This document shows, piece by piece, positions 1 to 8,793 of a stretch of DNA of 37,582 nt. The notes under the pieces were generated by a model. It saw only the letters and a list, made by a program, of their open reading frames with translations. It made no database searches and had not been told where the DNA came from. Source of the DNA: Pseudonocardiales bacterium (GTDB lineage: Bacteria; Actinomycetota; Actinomycetes; Mycobacteriales; Jatrophihabitantaceae). How positions within the stretch are numbered: the stretch's first letter is position 1; each line of letters opens with the position of its first letter. The DNA lies in assembly GCA_030840445.1 (NCBI GenBank), contig JAVEEN010000012.1, positions 1-37,582 of the forward strand, read 5' to 3'. The translations under genes and the position numbers were made by a program.

Positions 1-31
1 GGGGCAAAGGCTGCCTGCGGCGGAGATGCCC

Positions 32-94
32 AGCCGCACCTAGCCGCATCAACCGCACCAGCCGCACCAGCCGCACCAGCCGCACCTAGCCGCC
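32..94. repeat. 9-bp tandem repeat beyond the 3' end of the IclR gene
   Basis: The unit agccgcacc occurs in tandem about five to six times with small variants: copies at 32-40, 42-50 (agccgcatc), 51-59 (aaccgcacc), 60-68, 69-77 and 78-86, then a partial copy. The array ends on the stop codon of the minus-strand regulator gene (86-88). The first 31 bases of the window show nothing I can assign. The repeat could be the end of a gene beyond the window edge or a simple slippage array. Confidence 0.75.
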
Positions 95-841
95 GATGCG
101 ACGGCTGATGGCCCCGGCGGTCCGGGCGACATGCATCGCCAAGTATTGCCGCCGCGCTGGGTTGACCGCCGTGTCCTCGAAGGTCACCGCGACGCTGGCC
201 ACCGGGTGGCCGGAATGATCGAGCACCGCCGCGGCGACCGAGGAAAAGTTGGGCGTGATCTCACCGTCCTCAGTCGCATATCCGGCCCGACGCGCGTCCA
301 CCAGCAGTTGGCGCAACGCCGACGCCGACCGTGGACCCAGGTCGTTGCGGGTCACGAACGCGTCGGCGTCGGGAAACAGCGCCCGAACCTGGACCGCCGG
401 TAGCGCCGCGAGCATTGCCCGGCCGCTCGCGGTCAACTGCGCCGGTAGCCGCACTCCGACGTCGCTCACCAGTGATGGCCGCCCCGGTGCCCGCTCTTCG
501 ATGACGTAGATGACCTCGCGGCCATGCAGGACGGCGAGGTGCGCGTTCTGCCCCACCCGGTCCACGAGTGTGGCCAACGGCACCCGGGCCAGGCGTTGCA
601 AGGGAGCCTGCCGGGTGTACCCGGTCGCGAGCTCGTAGGAGCTGACGCCCAGGCCGTAACGCTGTTCCTCCGGCAGATGCACGACGAATCCCTCGTCGAT
701 GAGGCTTGCCAACAGGTGATACGTGGTGGATCGGGGCAGCCGCAGCTCGCGGGCGATCGAGGCGGCCGCGACCGGTCCGGGCTGGCGCGCCAGAAAGCGC
801 AGCACGGACAGCACCTGGCTTGCCGCCGGTACTTGCGCCAC
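86..841 (-). CDS. IclR-family transcriptional regulator of the hut operon
   Basis: DNA-binding regulator of about 251 aa, the usual IclR size. An N-terminal winged helix-turn-helix (SIARELRLPRSTTYHLLASL) is followed by an effector-binding domain with typical motifs (LTASGRAMLAALP, RAGYATEDGEITPNFSSVAAAV). It is transcribed divergently from hutH, so histidine or urocanate control of the hut genes is the natural inference. The frame stays open upstream as far as 1261, but that part runs antisense through hutH. I chose the GTG at 839-841 because the protein then matches the family length and a TAGAGT box (850-855) sits 8 bases before it, as for a leaderless message. An ATG at 896-898 is the alternative; it would place the 20-bp palindrome inside the coding region. 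Confidence 0.88.
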   Translation of the reverse strand: MAQVPAASQVLSVLRFLARQPGPVAAASIARELRLPRSTTYHLLASLIDEGFVVHLPEEQRYGLGVSSYELATGYTRQAPLQRLARVPLATLVDRVGQNAHLAVLHGREVIYVIEERAPGRPSLVSDVGVRLPAQLTASGRAMLAALPAVQVRALFPDADAFVTRNDLGPRSASALRQLLVDARRAGYATEDGEITPNFSSVAAAVLDHSGHPVASVAVTFEDTAVNPARRQYLAMHVARTAGAISRRIGG

Positions 842-849
842 GCTCCGGA

Positions 850-855
850 ACTCTA
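850..855 (-). promoter_or_regulatory. Probable -10 box of the IclR regulator (leaderless)
   Basis: TAGAGT on the minus strand ends 8 bases before the chosen GTG start. The same TANNNT spacing occurs before pgsA, the LemA-like gene, pdxS and pdxT in this window. No convincing -35 box is seen. Confidence 0.45.
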
Positions 856-860
856 GCCCA

Positions 861-880
861 GTGTCTGGGATCCCAGACAC
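861..880. promoter_or_regulatory. Perfect 20-bp palindrome, likely hut operator
   Basis: GTGTCTGGGATCCCAGACAC is a perfect inverted repeat with no spacer, centred on GGATCC. It lies 20 bases upstream of the chosen regulator start and 54 bases upstream of the hutH ATG. IclR proteins commonly bind palindromes in the shared control region of the operon they govern. Its position just upstream of the regulator's -10 box suggests both autorepression and control of hutH. Confidence 0.65.
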
Positions 881-934
881 CAAGTGCGCTCGCGGCATGG
901 CGCCCAAGGGCCGGTCGGGTGTCCGAAGGACGAC

Positions 935-2599
935 ATGGTCGATGCCAACCGAAGTGCCACCGCGGGCACCCTCCCGAACACCGCGCTCCCGAACACCGCG
1001 CTCCCCAACCCCACCCTCGCGCGCGGCACGCTCACGTACGGCATCCTTCCGGGCGCAGCCATCACCGAGGTCATCGTCGGGGTCGGTCCGTTGACGCCGG
1101 CAGAGGTCGTCTCCGTCGCCCGATATGGCGTCACCATCCGGTTGGCCGAAGAAGCCGAGAACGAGATCACTGCCAGCCGCCGGGTCATCGAGGCCCTCGC
1201 CGACGACGTGGAACCGCACTACGGCGTATCCACCGGCTTCGGGGCCTTGGCCAACCGGCACATCCCCACCGCATTACGGGCGCAACTTCAGCGCAGCCTG
1301 ATCCGCTCACACGCCGCCGGCTCGGGACCCGAGGTCGAGCGCGAGGTGGTCCGCGGGCTCATGCTGCTCCGCCTGTCCACGCTGGCAACCGGTCGTACGG
1401 GCGTGCGCCTGCAGACGGCACAGACCTATGCCAACTTGCTCAACGCTGGTATCACCCCCGTCGTCGGCGAGTACGGCTCCCTGGGCTGCTCGGGCGATCT
1501 GGCCCCGCTCGCACATTGTGCTCTCGCTGCGATGGGTGAGGGCGACGTCCGGGATGCCGACGGCGTCCTTCGTCCGGCTGCCGAAGCGCTGCAGGCTGCG
1601 GGCATCGAGCCGATCGTGCTCGAGGAGAAGGAGGGCCTGGCGCTCATCAACGGCACCGACGGCATGCTTGGCATGCTGCTGCTGGCCTCCAACGATCTGC
1701 GCCTGTTACTGCGCACGGCAGACATCACGGCCGCGATGAGTGTCGAGGCCCAACTCGGCACAGATGCCGTATTCGCCGCCGACCTGCAGGCCCTGCGGCC
1801 GCACCCCGGCCAGGCCGACAGCGCGGCGAACCTACGCGCGATTCTGGCCGACTCGGCGCTGATGGCAAGTCACCGCGGGCCGGAGTGCACCCGGGTGCAG
1901 GACGCCTACTCGCTTCGGTGTTCGCCGCAGGTCCACGGCGCGGTCCGCGATACCCTCGCCCACGCCGAAGTTGTGGCGTCCCGGGAACTTGCCAGCGCCG
2001 TGGACAACCCGGTGGTGACGCCGGATGGCCGAGTGGAGAGCAACGGCAATTTCCACGGTGCGCCCGTCGCGTACGTGCTCGATTTCCTGGCGATCACGGT
2101 GGCCGACCTCGCCTCGATCTCCGAACGACGAACCGACCGGTTCCTGGACACGGCTCGCAACCATGGGTTGCCGGCGTTTCTTGCCGATGATCCCGGCGTC
2201 GACTCGGGCCACATGATCGCGCAGTACACCCAGGCGGCGATCGTCTCCGAACTCAAGCGGCTGGCCGCCCCGGCGTCGGTCGACTCGATCCCGTCCAGCG
2301 CGATGCAGGAGGACCACGTCTCGATGGGTTGGTCTGCCGCACGCAAGCTTCGTCGCTCGATCGACGGACTGACCCGAGTGCTGGCGATCGAGCTGCTCAC
2401 TGCTGCCCGCGCACTCGATCTCAGGGCACCGCTGCAACCTGCACCGGCCACCGCCGCGGTTGTGGCCGGCCTGCGCCAGGTCGTCGAAGGGCCAGGCACT
2501 GACCGGTACCTCGCCCCGGAAATAGAGGCCGCTGTTCAGTACGTGTCCTCCGGTCGCGCGGTGGCCGCGGTCGAAGCGGTCACCGGCCCGCTCACCTGA
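935..2599 (+). CDS. hutH: Histidine ammonia-lyase
   Basis: Converts L-histidine to trans-urocanate and ammonia, the first step of histidine breakdown in the cytoplasm. The MIO prosthetic group forms from an internal tripeptide; here the motif is GSLGCSGDLAPLAH, so Cys-Ser-Gly (residues 185-187) replaces the commoner Ala-Ser-Gly. YGVSTGFGALANR (from residue 96) carries the active-site Tyr, and QEDHVSMG is the conserved C-terminal motif. The ATG at 935 follows GAAGGA (924-929) with good spacing; a GTG at 884 lacks such a site. The protein is 554 aa, some 40 aa longer than typical HutH (about 510). The extra N-terminus holds a 15-bp tandem repeat (971-1015) giving a repeated LPNTA motif. It leads the hut operon. 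Confidence 0.95.
   Translation: MVDANRSATAGTLPNTALPNTALPNPTLARGTLTYGILPGAAITEVIVGVGPLTPAEVVSVARYGVTIRLAEEAENEITASRRVIEALADDVEPHYGVSTGFGALANRHIPTALRAQLQRSLIRSHAAGSGPEVEREVVRGLMLLRLSTLATGRTGVRLQTAQTYANLLNAGITPVVGEYGSLGCSGDLAPLAHCALAAMGEGDVRDADGVLRPAAEALQAAGIEPIVLEEKEGLALINGTDGMLGMLLLASNDLRLLLRTADITAAMSVEAQLGTDAVFAADLQALRPHPGQADSAANLRAILADSALMASHRGPECTRVQDAYSLRCSPQVHGAVRDTLAHAEVVASRELASAVDNPVVTPDGRVESNGNFHGAPVAYVLDFLAITVADLASISERRTDRFLDTARNHGLPAFLADDPGVDSGHMIAQYTQAAIVSELKRLAAPASVDSIPSSAMQEDHVSMGWSAARKLRRSIDGLTRVLAIELLTAARALDLRAPLQPAPATAAVVAGLRQVVEGPGTDRYLAPEIEAAVQYVSSGRAVAAVEAVTGPLT
971..1015 (+). repeat. 15-bp tandem repeat in the hutH 5' end
   Basis: Two perfect copies of ctcccgaacaccgcg (971-985 and 986-1000) are followed by a third degenerate copy (1001-1015). 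The repeat is in frame and encodes LPNTA, LPNTA, LPNPT in a non-conserved N-terminal extension of HutH. Confidence 0.85.
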
Positions 2600-2663
2600 G
2601 CCGCTACCCCGAACCGGCAACTGACCGGTATCTCCGAACCCGTTGCCTGGAAAGGAAAACATC

Positions 2664-4340
2664 ATGGAAGGCGCCCGCCCGGTACGCGCGGCCCGCGGCA
2701 CCCAGTTGACCGCGAGGTCCTGGCAGACCGAAGCACCGCTTCGGATGCTGATGAACAACCTCGACCCCGAAGTAGCCGAACGGCCGGATGACCTCGTCGT
2801 CTACGGCGGCACCGGACGTGCCGCCCGGAGCTGGAACTCCTTCGACGCGATGGTGCGAACCCTGACCACGCTGAAGGACGACGAGACCATGCTGGTCCAG
2901 TCAGGCAAACCGGTGGGCGTGATGCGCACCCACGAGTGGGCCCCGCGGGTCCTGATCGCCAACTCCAACCTGGTGCCGGACTGGGCGACCTGGCCGGAGT
3001 TCCGCCGGTTGGAGCAGCTTGGCCTCACGATGTATGGCCAGATGACCGCGGGTTCGTGGATCTATATCGGCACCCAGGGGATCCTGCAGGGCACCTATGA
3101 GACGTTCGCGGCGGTGGCGGCCAAGCGCTTCGCGGGCACCTTGGCCGCAACACTGACCGTCACCGGCGGCTGCGGGGGCATGGGAGGAGCCCAGCCCCTG
3201 GCGGTAACCCTCAACGGCGGGGTATGCCTGGTCGTCGACGTGGACCCCAGCCGCCTGAGGCGCCGGATCGAGCACCGTTACCTCGATGAGCTCGCCGAGG
3301 ATCTCGATGATGCCATTGCCCGATGCGATAGGGCGAAACGAGAACGACGTGGTGTCTCGATCGGTCTGGTCGGAAATTGCGCGACCGTACTCCCCGAGCT
3401 ATTGCGCCGCGGGGTCGCGGTGGACATCGTGACCGACCAGACGTCGGCTCATGATCCACTGGCCTACCTGCCCGAAGGGGTCGATCTCGCGGACTGGCAC
3501 GACTATGCCGAGGCCAAGCCGGAGGAGTTCACCGACCGGGCGAGGGCCTCGATGGCCAAGCACGTCGAGGCCATGGTTGGTTTCATGGACGCCGGCTCGG
3601 AGGTGTTCGACTACGGCAACTCGATCCGGGACGAAGCGCGTCAGGGCGGTTATGCCCGGGCGTTCGACTTCCCGGGGTTCGTGCCGGCCTATATCCGGCC
3701 GCTGTTCACCGAGGGCAAGGGTCCCTTCCGCTGGGCTGCCTTGTCCGGTGACCCGAAGGACATCCGAGCCACCGACGAGGCCGTGCTCGAGTTGTTCCCG
3801 GACAACGATCACCTGCACCGCTGGATCCGGGCCGCTCAGGACCGGGTTGCGTTCCAGGGCCTGCCCGCTCGGATCTGCTGGCTCGGCTACGGCGAGCGTG
3901 ACCGGGCCGGCGTGAAGTTCAACGACATGGTCGCCGCGGGCGAGTTGTCCGCGCCGGTCGTGATCGGCCGCGATCACCTGGACTGCGGATCAGTGGCGTC
4001 GCCCTACCGCGAAACGGAAGCCATGGCTGACGGTTCCGACGCCATTGCGGACTGGCCGCTGCTCAATGCCCTGGTCAACACCGCTTCGGGAGCCAGTTGG
4101 GTTTCCATCCACCACGGCGGCGGCGTCGGAATCGGACGGTCGCTGCACGCCGGGCAGGTATGCGTGGCCGATGGCAGCGCCCTCGCTCGCCAGAAGATCG
4201 AGCGGGTTCTCACCAACGATCCCGGCATGGGAGTGATCCGGCATATCGACTCGGGAGATTCGCCGAACACAGCCGTCCTGGACGAATACCGTGCCGGTGG
4301 CGTGAGCGTGCCGATGGCCCCCCGCGGCTCCGAAGCCTGA
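2664..4340 (+). CDS. hutU: Urocanate hydratase (urocanase)
   Basis: Adds water to urocanate to give 4-imidazolone-5-propionate, using tightly bound NAD+. The protein is 558 aa, normal for the family. The urocanase signature [20 protein letters not shown] is intact and contains the catalytic-region Cys; the Gly-rich segment [19 protein letters not shown] binds NAD. The start is the ATG at 2664, preceded by a purine-rich AAAGGAAAA ribosome site; a TTG seven codons upstream is in frame but has no such site. It lies 64 bp after hutH, in a gap with a weak 5-bp inverted repeat (accgg...ccggt) and no terminator. The next gene starts 5 bp after its stop. Confidence 0.97.
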   Translation: MEGARPVRAARGTQLTARSWQTEAPLRMLMNNLDPEVAERPDDLVVYGGTGRAARSWNSFDAMVRTLTTLKDDETMLVQSGKPVGVMRTHEWAPRVLIANSNLVPDWATWPEFRRLEQLGLTMYGQMTAGSWIYIGTQGILQGTYETFAAVAAKRFAGTLAATLTVTGGCGGMGGAQPLAVTLNGGVCLVVDVDPSRLRRRIEHRYLDELAEDLDDAIARCDRAKRERRGVSIGLVGNCATVLPELLRRGVAVDIVTDQTSAHDPLAYLPEGVDLADWHDYAEAKPEEFTDRARASMAKHVEAMVGFMDAGSEVFDYGNSIRDEARQGGYARAFDFPGFVPAYIRPLFTEGKGPFRWAALSGDPKDIRATDEAVLELFPDNDHLHRWIRAAQDRVAFQGLPARICWLGYGERDRAGVKFNDMVAAGELSAPVVIGRDHLDCGSVASPYRETEAMADGSDAIADWPLLNALVNTASGASWVSIHHGGGVGIGRSLHAGQVCVADGSALARQKIERVLTNDPGMGVIRHIDSGDSPNTAVLDEYRAGGVSVPMAPRGSEA

Positions 4341-4344
4341 ATCG

Positions 4345-5562
4345 GTGACCGCTGCACAGGAATCGTTCGATCGGCTGTGGGCCGACCTCGAGCCGATCGG
4401 GCGCAACCCGGTTAACGGCGGATACCGGCGCTTCGCCTGGACGCCGGAAGACGCAGCGTTGCGCGAGTGGTTCGCCGGCGAGGCGACCGCGCGCGGACTC
4501 GATCTGACCACCGACCGGGCCGGCAACCAGTGGGCCTGGTGGGGTGATCCCGACGAGGGGGTGGCCCAGGAACGGCCCGGGGTCGTTCTCGGCTCGCATC
4601 TGGACTCGGTTCCCGACGGCGGAGCCTTCGACGGCCCGCTCGGCGTCATATCGGCGTTCGCGGCGCTCGACGCCTTGCGGGATAAGGGATATCAACCCAG
4701 TCGCCCGATCGGAGTGGTGAACTTCGGCGACGAGGAGGGCGCCCGGTTCGGCATCGCGTGCGCCGGCTCGCGGATCATCACCGGAGCCCTGCCTGCCGAG
4801 CAGGCGCTGGCCCTCACTGATTCCGACGCGGTCTCGATGAGCGAGGCGATCCGGCGCGCCGGGGGCGATCCGTCGAAGCTCGGACGGGACGAGGAGACAC
4901 TTCGCCGGGTTGGTGTGTTCGTCGAACTACACGTGGAACAGGGTCGAGGTCTGATCGATCTCGATCGTCCGGTCGCGGTCGGTTCGGTGATCTGGCCGCA
5001 CGGGCGATGGCGTTTCGACCTGCCGGGTAAGGCTAATCATGCCGGAACAACCAAGCTGGCTGACCGGGACGATCCGATGTTGGCCTTGGCTGATGTAATC
5101 CAGCAGACCCGCGGGCTGGCCGAACGATTCGGCGTGCTCGGTACCTGCGGCAAACTTCAGGTCGAACCCAACGGGGTGAACGCGATTGCCTCGAGGGTGA
5201 CCGGTTGGCTCGACGCCCGCGGGGCCGATCCCGGCTACGTACAAGCCTTCGTCGAGGCGCTGGATGATGTGGTGGCCGGGCATGGGGGCTGGATGCGCCA
5301 GGAGTCCTGGACGCACGAGACGCTGCTGGACCTCGCACTGTCCGAGCGGCTGGCCGGCTTGCTGTCCGATGCTCCGGTGCTGCCGACCGGTGCTGGCCAC
5401 GACGCCGGCATCCTGGCCAACGCGGGCATTCGGACCGCGATGCTTTTCGTGCGTAATCCCACCGGTGTCTCGCATTCGCCCGCGGAGCACGCCGATCGGG
5501 ACGATTGCCTGCTCGGGGTGGCGGCGTTGGCCACGGTGGTCGAGGATCTGGCTGTGGAATGA
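4345..5562 (+). CDS. M20-family amidohydrolase (allantoate/N-carbamoyl amino acid hydrolase type), candidate N-formylglutamate deformylase
   Basis: Zinc-dependent amidohydrolase of 405 aa. The M20 metal ligands are visible in order: GSHLDSVPDGGAFDGP (His and bridging Asp), NFGDEEGARFG (Glu-Glu), FVELHVEQG (His), and a C-terminal GAGHDAG and GVSHSPAEH region. GKANHAGTT is the dimerisation and substrate-binding segment. By sequence it would be called allantoate amidohydrolase or N-carbamoyl-L-amino-acid hydrolase. It sits between hutU and hutF in a tight operon with no HutG, so removal of the formyl group from N-formyl-L-glutamate is the likely role; that is an inference from context. GTG start 4 bases after the hutU stop; its last bases overlap the hutF ATG. 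Confidence 0.85.
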   Translation: MTAAQESFDRLWADLEPIGRNPVNGGYRRFAWTPEDAALREWFAGEATARGLDLTTDRAGNQWAWWGDPDEGVAQERPGVVLGSHLDSVPDGGAFDGPLGVISAFAALDALRDKGYQPSRPIGVVNFGDEEGARFGIACAGSRIITGALPAEQALALTDSDAVSMSEAIRRAGGDPSKLGRDEETLRRVGVFVELHVEQGRGLIDLDRPVAVGSVIWPHGRWRFDLPGKANHAGTTKLADRDDPMLALADVIQQTRGLAERFGVLGTCGKLQVEPNGVNAIASRVTGWLDARGADPGYVQAFVEALDDVVAGHGGWMRQESWTHETLLDLALSERLAGLLSDAPVLPTGAGHDAGILANAGIRTAMLFVRNPTGVSHSPAEHADRDDCLLGVAALATVVEDLAVE

Positions 5563-6917
5563 GACTGTTCGCCGAGCATGCGCTGCTGCCCGATGGGCCG
5601 GCGTCCGACGTTAGCTTCGACATCGACGACGGACGCTTCGTCCGGATCGAGGTCGGTGCCGAGCCCCAGGGGGCGCAGCGACTTCCGGGCGTGGTGCTGC
5701 CGGGCTTCGCCAACGCGCACAGCCACGCCTTCCATCGGGCACTGCGGGGCCGAACGCACGATCAAGGCGGCACCTTCTGGACCTGGCGGGAACGGATGTA
5801 CTCGGTCGCGTCCCGGCTGGACCCCGATAGTTACCTGAAGCTGGCTCGGGCCACGTACGCCGAGATGGCGCTGGCGGGCATCACGGCGGTCGGCGAGTTC
5901 CACTATCTGCATCACGCTCCGGGTGGACATCCTTACGCCGATCCCAATGCGATGGCCGAATGCCTGCGCCAGGCTGCCGCGGAGGCGGGTATTCGGTTGA
6001 CCCTGCTGGATACCGCTTACCTCGCCGGTGGGCTGGGGCCGGACGGGCATCTACCGCTCGATGAGGTTCAACAGCGTTTCAGCGACGGAGACATCTCGGC
6101 CTGGCGATCGCGGGTCGCGGAATTGAAACCGTCGCCGGGAATGCGGGTCGGTGCGGCGATCCACTCGATTCGAGCCGTCCCCATCGAGGCCCTGGGCGAC
6201 GTGGTCGAGTCGACCGAGCAGGAACTACGAAGCCGCTGGGACGGTGAGGGCGGACAGCTTCGACGTGCTCCGCTGCACGTGCACCTGTCCGAACAACCGG
6301 CCGAGAACGAGGTCAGCCTGGCCTGCTACGGCTACACACCAACCGAATTGTTGCAATCGCGGGGTGTTCTCGGTGCGGGAACCACAGCGGTGCACGCGAC
6401 CCATCTGACTTCCTCCGATGTCCTGACCCTGGGTCGGACCGGGACGACCGCCTGCTTCTGTCCCACCACCGAGCGGGATCTAGCCGATGGAATTGGCCCG
6501 GCGCGCGCACTGCTGGAGGCCGGATCTGGGCTCAGCCTCGGCAGCGACCAGCACGCGGTCATCGACCTCCTGGAAGAAGCGCGCGGACTGGAATCGCATG
6601 AGCGGCTCTCCAGCCTGCGTCGGGGTCGGTTCCGGCCGGCCGAGTTGCTGTCCGCGTTGACCGACCACGACTCGATCGGTTGGCCGGACGCCGGGCGCCT
6701 GGAGGTCGGGGCGCGAGCCGATCTGGTCGCCGTCCGGTTGGATACCGTGCGGACGGCCGGAATTGCGCCGCCGCAGGTCGTCATGGTGGCAACGTCCGCC
6801 GACGTCGACACCGTCATGGTCGGCGGCCGGACGGTGGTGGCAGCCGGACGGCACATGCTCGGCGATGTCGCCGGCCTGCTCGAGCAGGCGATCCGTCCGA
6901 TCTGGGAGGGCTTGTGA
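5559..6917 (+). CDS. hutF: Formimidoylglutamate deiminase
   Basis: Amidohydrolase-superfamily enzyme (452 aa) that hydrolyses N-formimino-L-glutamate to N-formyl-L-glutamate and ammonia. Metal-binding motifs are [11 protein letters not shown] (HxH), HVHLSEQ, the His in HATHLT and the Asp in LGSDQHAV. The Q/E-rich ends of these motifs match HutF rather than guanine deaminase. The start is the ATG at 5559, which shares bases with the preceding TGA (ATGA overlap) and implies translational coupling; the frame is open further upstream but lies inside the M20 gene. Its product would be the substrate of the M20 enzyme encoded just upstream. hutI follows with a GTGA overlap. Confidence 0.93.
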   Translation: MRLFAEHALLPDGPASDVSFDIDDGRFVRIEVGAEPQGAQRLPGVVLPGFANAHSHAFHRALRGRTHDQGGTFWTWRERMYSVASRLDPDSYLKLARATYAEMALAGITAVGEFHYLHHAPGGHPYADPNAMAECLRQAAAEAGIRLTLLDTAYLAGGLGPDGHLPLDEVQQRFSDGDISAWRSRVAELKPSPGMRVGAAIHSIRAVPIEALGDVVESTEQELRSRWDGEGGQLRRAPLHVHLSEQPAENEVSLACYGYTPTELLQSRGVLGAGTTAVHATHLTSSDVLTLGRTGTTACFCPTTERDLADGIGPARALLEAGSGLSLGSDQHAVIDLLEEARGLESHERLSSLRRGRFRPAELLSALTDHDSIGWPDAGRLEVGARADLVAVRLDTVRTAGIAPPQVVMVATSADVDTVMVGGRTVVAAGRHMLGDVAGLLEQAIRPIWEGL

Positions 6918-8074
6918 CAGCGATCGCGATCACCGGGATCGGTGAACTGACCACCAACGACTCCGAGGTCGGCGACGGTTCGCCGCTCGGTCTGTTGCGC
7001 GAAGCGGCCGTGGTCGTCGAGGGCGGCCGGATCAGCTGGGTCGGTGCGCAAGCGGGCGTGCCGCCGGCCGATCGCGTGATCGATCTGGCCGGACGGGCCG
7101 TCGTACCGGGCTTCGTCGACTCCCACGCGCACCTGGTATTCGCCGGGGACCGGGCCGCTGAGTTCGCCGCGCGGATGGCGGGAACCCCTTATGACGGTGG
7201 GGGAATTGGCACGACCGTGGCGGCGACCCGGGCTGCCGACGATGTGACCCTGCGAGCGTTACTGGCGGACCGGGTGGCCGAGATGCGCGCCCAGGGCACG
7301 ACCACCGTCGAGATCAAGAGCGGGTACGGCTTGACCGTCGCCGAGGAGGTCCGGGCTCTGAGCTTGGCCTCGGAGGTGACCTCCGAGACGACTTTCCTCG
7401 GCGCTCATGTGGTCCCGGCGGGTTCGACTCGCGAAGAGTACGTACGGCTGGTGGCCGGTGAGATGCTCACGGCTGCCGCGCCTTTCGCGCGATGGATCGA
7501 TGTGTTCTGTGAGCCGGCCAGCACGCATGCGTTCGACGGCGACGAAGCCCGGACCATCCTGCTCGCCGGCCGCGATCGTGGGCTCGGCCTGCGGGTGCAC
7601 GGCAACCAGCTGGCCCCCGGACCGGGCGTGGCGCTGGCCGTCGAACTCGGCGCGGCCAGCGTGGACCATTGCACGTATCTGAGCACCGCTGACATCGATG
7701 CGCTGGCCGGCGGCAATACGGTCGCCACGCTGTTGCCGGGAGTGGAATTCGCCACCAGATCTCCTTATCCCGACGCGCGAAAGCTGCTCGATGCTGGTGT
7801 GCGGATCGCGTTGGCCACCGATTGCAATCCGGGGACCTGCTACAGCTCGTCGATGCCGTTGATGATCGCGCTGGCGGTCCGCGAGATGTACCTGAGCCCG
7901 GGTGAGGCGCTGTACGCCGCAACCGCCGGTGGTGCCGAGGCGTTGCGACGCGGCGACATCGGCGTGCTCGCGGTGGGCAAGGCCGCTGATCTGACCGTGC
8001 TGGAGGCCCCCAGCTATCTGCACCTGGCCTACCGGCCCGGCGTTCCGATCGCGCGGACTCTGGAGCTTGCCTGA
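6914..8074 (+). CDS. hutI: Imidazolonepropionase
   Basis: Opens the imidazolone ring of 4-imidazolone-5-propionate to give N-formimino-L-glutamate, the third hut step. The protein is 386 aa, close to the family's 400. HutI motifs are present: [13 protein letters not shown] (HxH metal ligands), [25 protein letters not shown] (His ligand), VDHCTYL and the Asp in LATDCNPGT. The GTG start at 6914 overlaps the hutF stop (GTGA). This is the last gene of the operon. The 86 bp after it show no strong hairpin with a T-run, so some read-through into the methyltransferase gene is possible. Confidence 0.95.
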   Translation: MTAIAITGIGELTTNDSEVGDGSPLGLLREAAVVVEGGRISWVGAQAGVPPADRVIDLAGRAVVPGFVDSHAHLVFAGDRAAEFAARMAGTPYDGGGIGTTVAATRAADDVTLRALLADRVAEMRAQGTTTVEIKSGYGLTVAEEVRALSLASEVTSETTFLGAHVVPAGSTREEYVRLVAGEMLTAAAPFARWIDVFCEPASTHAFDGDEARTILLAGRDRGLGLRVHGNQLAPGPGVALAVELGAASVDHCTYLSTADIDALAGGNTVATLLPGVEFATRSPYPDARKLLDAGVRIALATDCNPGTCYSSSMPLMIALAVREMYLSPGEALYAATAGGAEALRRGDIGVLAVGKAADLTVLEAPSYLHLAYRPGVPIARTLELA

Positions 8075-8122
8075 TCCGGCGGCTCAGCTGCGGGGTTTAA
8101 GCGGGCGCACTCTCGGCCTTGG

Positions 8123-8134
8123 CGCAACGTTGCG
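8123..8134. promoter_or_regulatory. 12-bp palindrome upstream of the methyltransferase gene
   Basis: CGCAACGTTGCG is a perfect palindrome in the 86-bp gap between hutI and the methyltransferase. It is followed by TAGTCA (8140-8145), a possible -10 box about 15 bases before the GTG start. The placement fits an operator, but no regulator can be named. Confidence 0.35.
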
Positions 8135-8160
8135 ACAGCTAGTCAGGGGAAGATGACAGG

Positions 8161-8784
8161 GTGGACAGTTCTGAGTGGGACGCGCGCTATGCCGGCACCG
8201 ACCTGATCTGGTCGGCCCAACCGAACCGCTGGGTCGAGAAGGAGGTGGCCGACTTGCCGGCCGGTAAGGTACTCGACCTCGCGGCCGGTGAGGGACGCAA
8301 CTCGATCTGGCTGGCCGGCCTGGGCTGGCATGCGACAGCCGTCGATTTCAGCTCGATCGCGCTGGAGAAGGCGCGCAGCATCGCGGCGAAGCAGGCCGAC
8401 GGACGGGCCGAGCGGATCACCTGGCACCGGGCCGACGTGCGCGAATACCGCGCCGAGCCCGGCGGCTATGACCTGGTGCTGCTGGTGTATCTGCACCTGC
8501 CGCCCGCCGAGCGGCATCTGGTGTTACGGCACGCCGCCGATGCGCTGGCGGCCGGGGGAGTCCTGCTGGTCCTCGGGCATGACACGACCAATGTGGCCGA
8601 CGGGACCGGGGGTCCCCAGGACACGTCGGTGCTGTTCACACCTTCCGACATCGTCGCTGACCTGGCGACCAGCGGGGTGACGCTGCGGATAGAAAAGGCC
8701 GAGCGCGTGTTGCGCGATGTCGAGGGAACGGATCGACCGGCCATCGACGCGCTGGTGCGGGCCACCGCGCTGGGCGAATCGTAG
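8161..8784 (+). CDS. Class I SAM-dependent methyltransferase
   Basis: Soluble protein of 207 aa with a Rossmann-fold methyltransferase core. Motif I is VLDLAAGEGRNSIWLA (about residues 38-53), followed by the acidic loop ATAVDFSS (motif II) and the VLLVYLHLPP segment after strand 4. The N-terminal WDARYAGTDLIWSAQPN resembles the TehB or thiopurine S-methyltransferase-like group, so detoxification of a small thiol or oxyanion compound is possible, but no substrate can be assigned. GTG start at 8161; an ATG at 8153 is out of frame. It is convergent with the CapA gene, whose stop lies only 9 bp away. Confidence 0.8.
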   Translation: MDSSEWDARYAGTDLIWSAQPNRWVEKEVADLPAGKVLDLAAGEGRNSIWLAGLGWHATAVDFSSIALEKARSIAAKQADGRAERITWHRADVREYRAEPGGYDLVLLVYLHLPPAERHLVLRHAADALAAGGVLLVLGHDTTNVADGTGGPQDTSVLFTPSDIVADLATSGVTLRIEKAERVLRDVEGTDRPAIDALVRATALGES

Positions 8785-8793
8785 GAGCGAGGA

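Noticed and set aside
842-1261. Long N-terminal extension of the IclR frame up to 1261
   Set aside because: It runs antisense through hutH, has no family similarity, and covers the palindrome and promoter; the family length fits the start at 841.
1832-2758. Long minus-strand open frame (308 codons) across hutH and hutU
   Set aside because: It mirrors real coding frames in GC-rich DNA, spans two genes and shows no recognisable domain.
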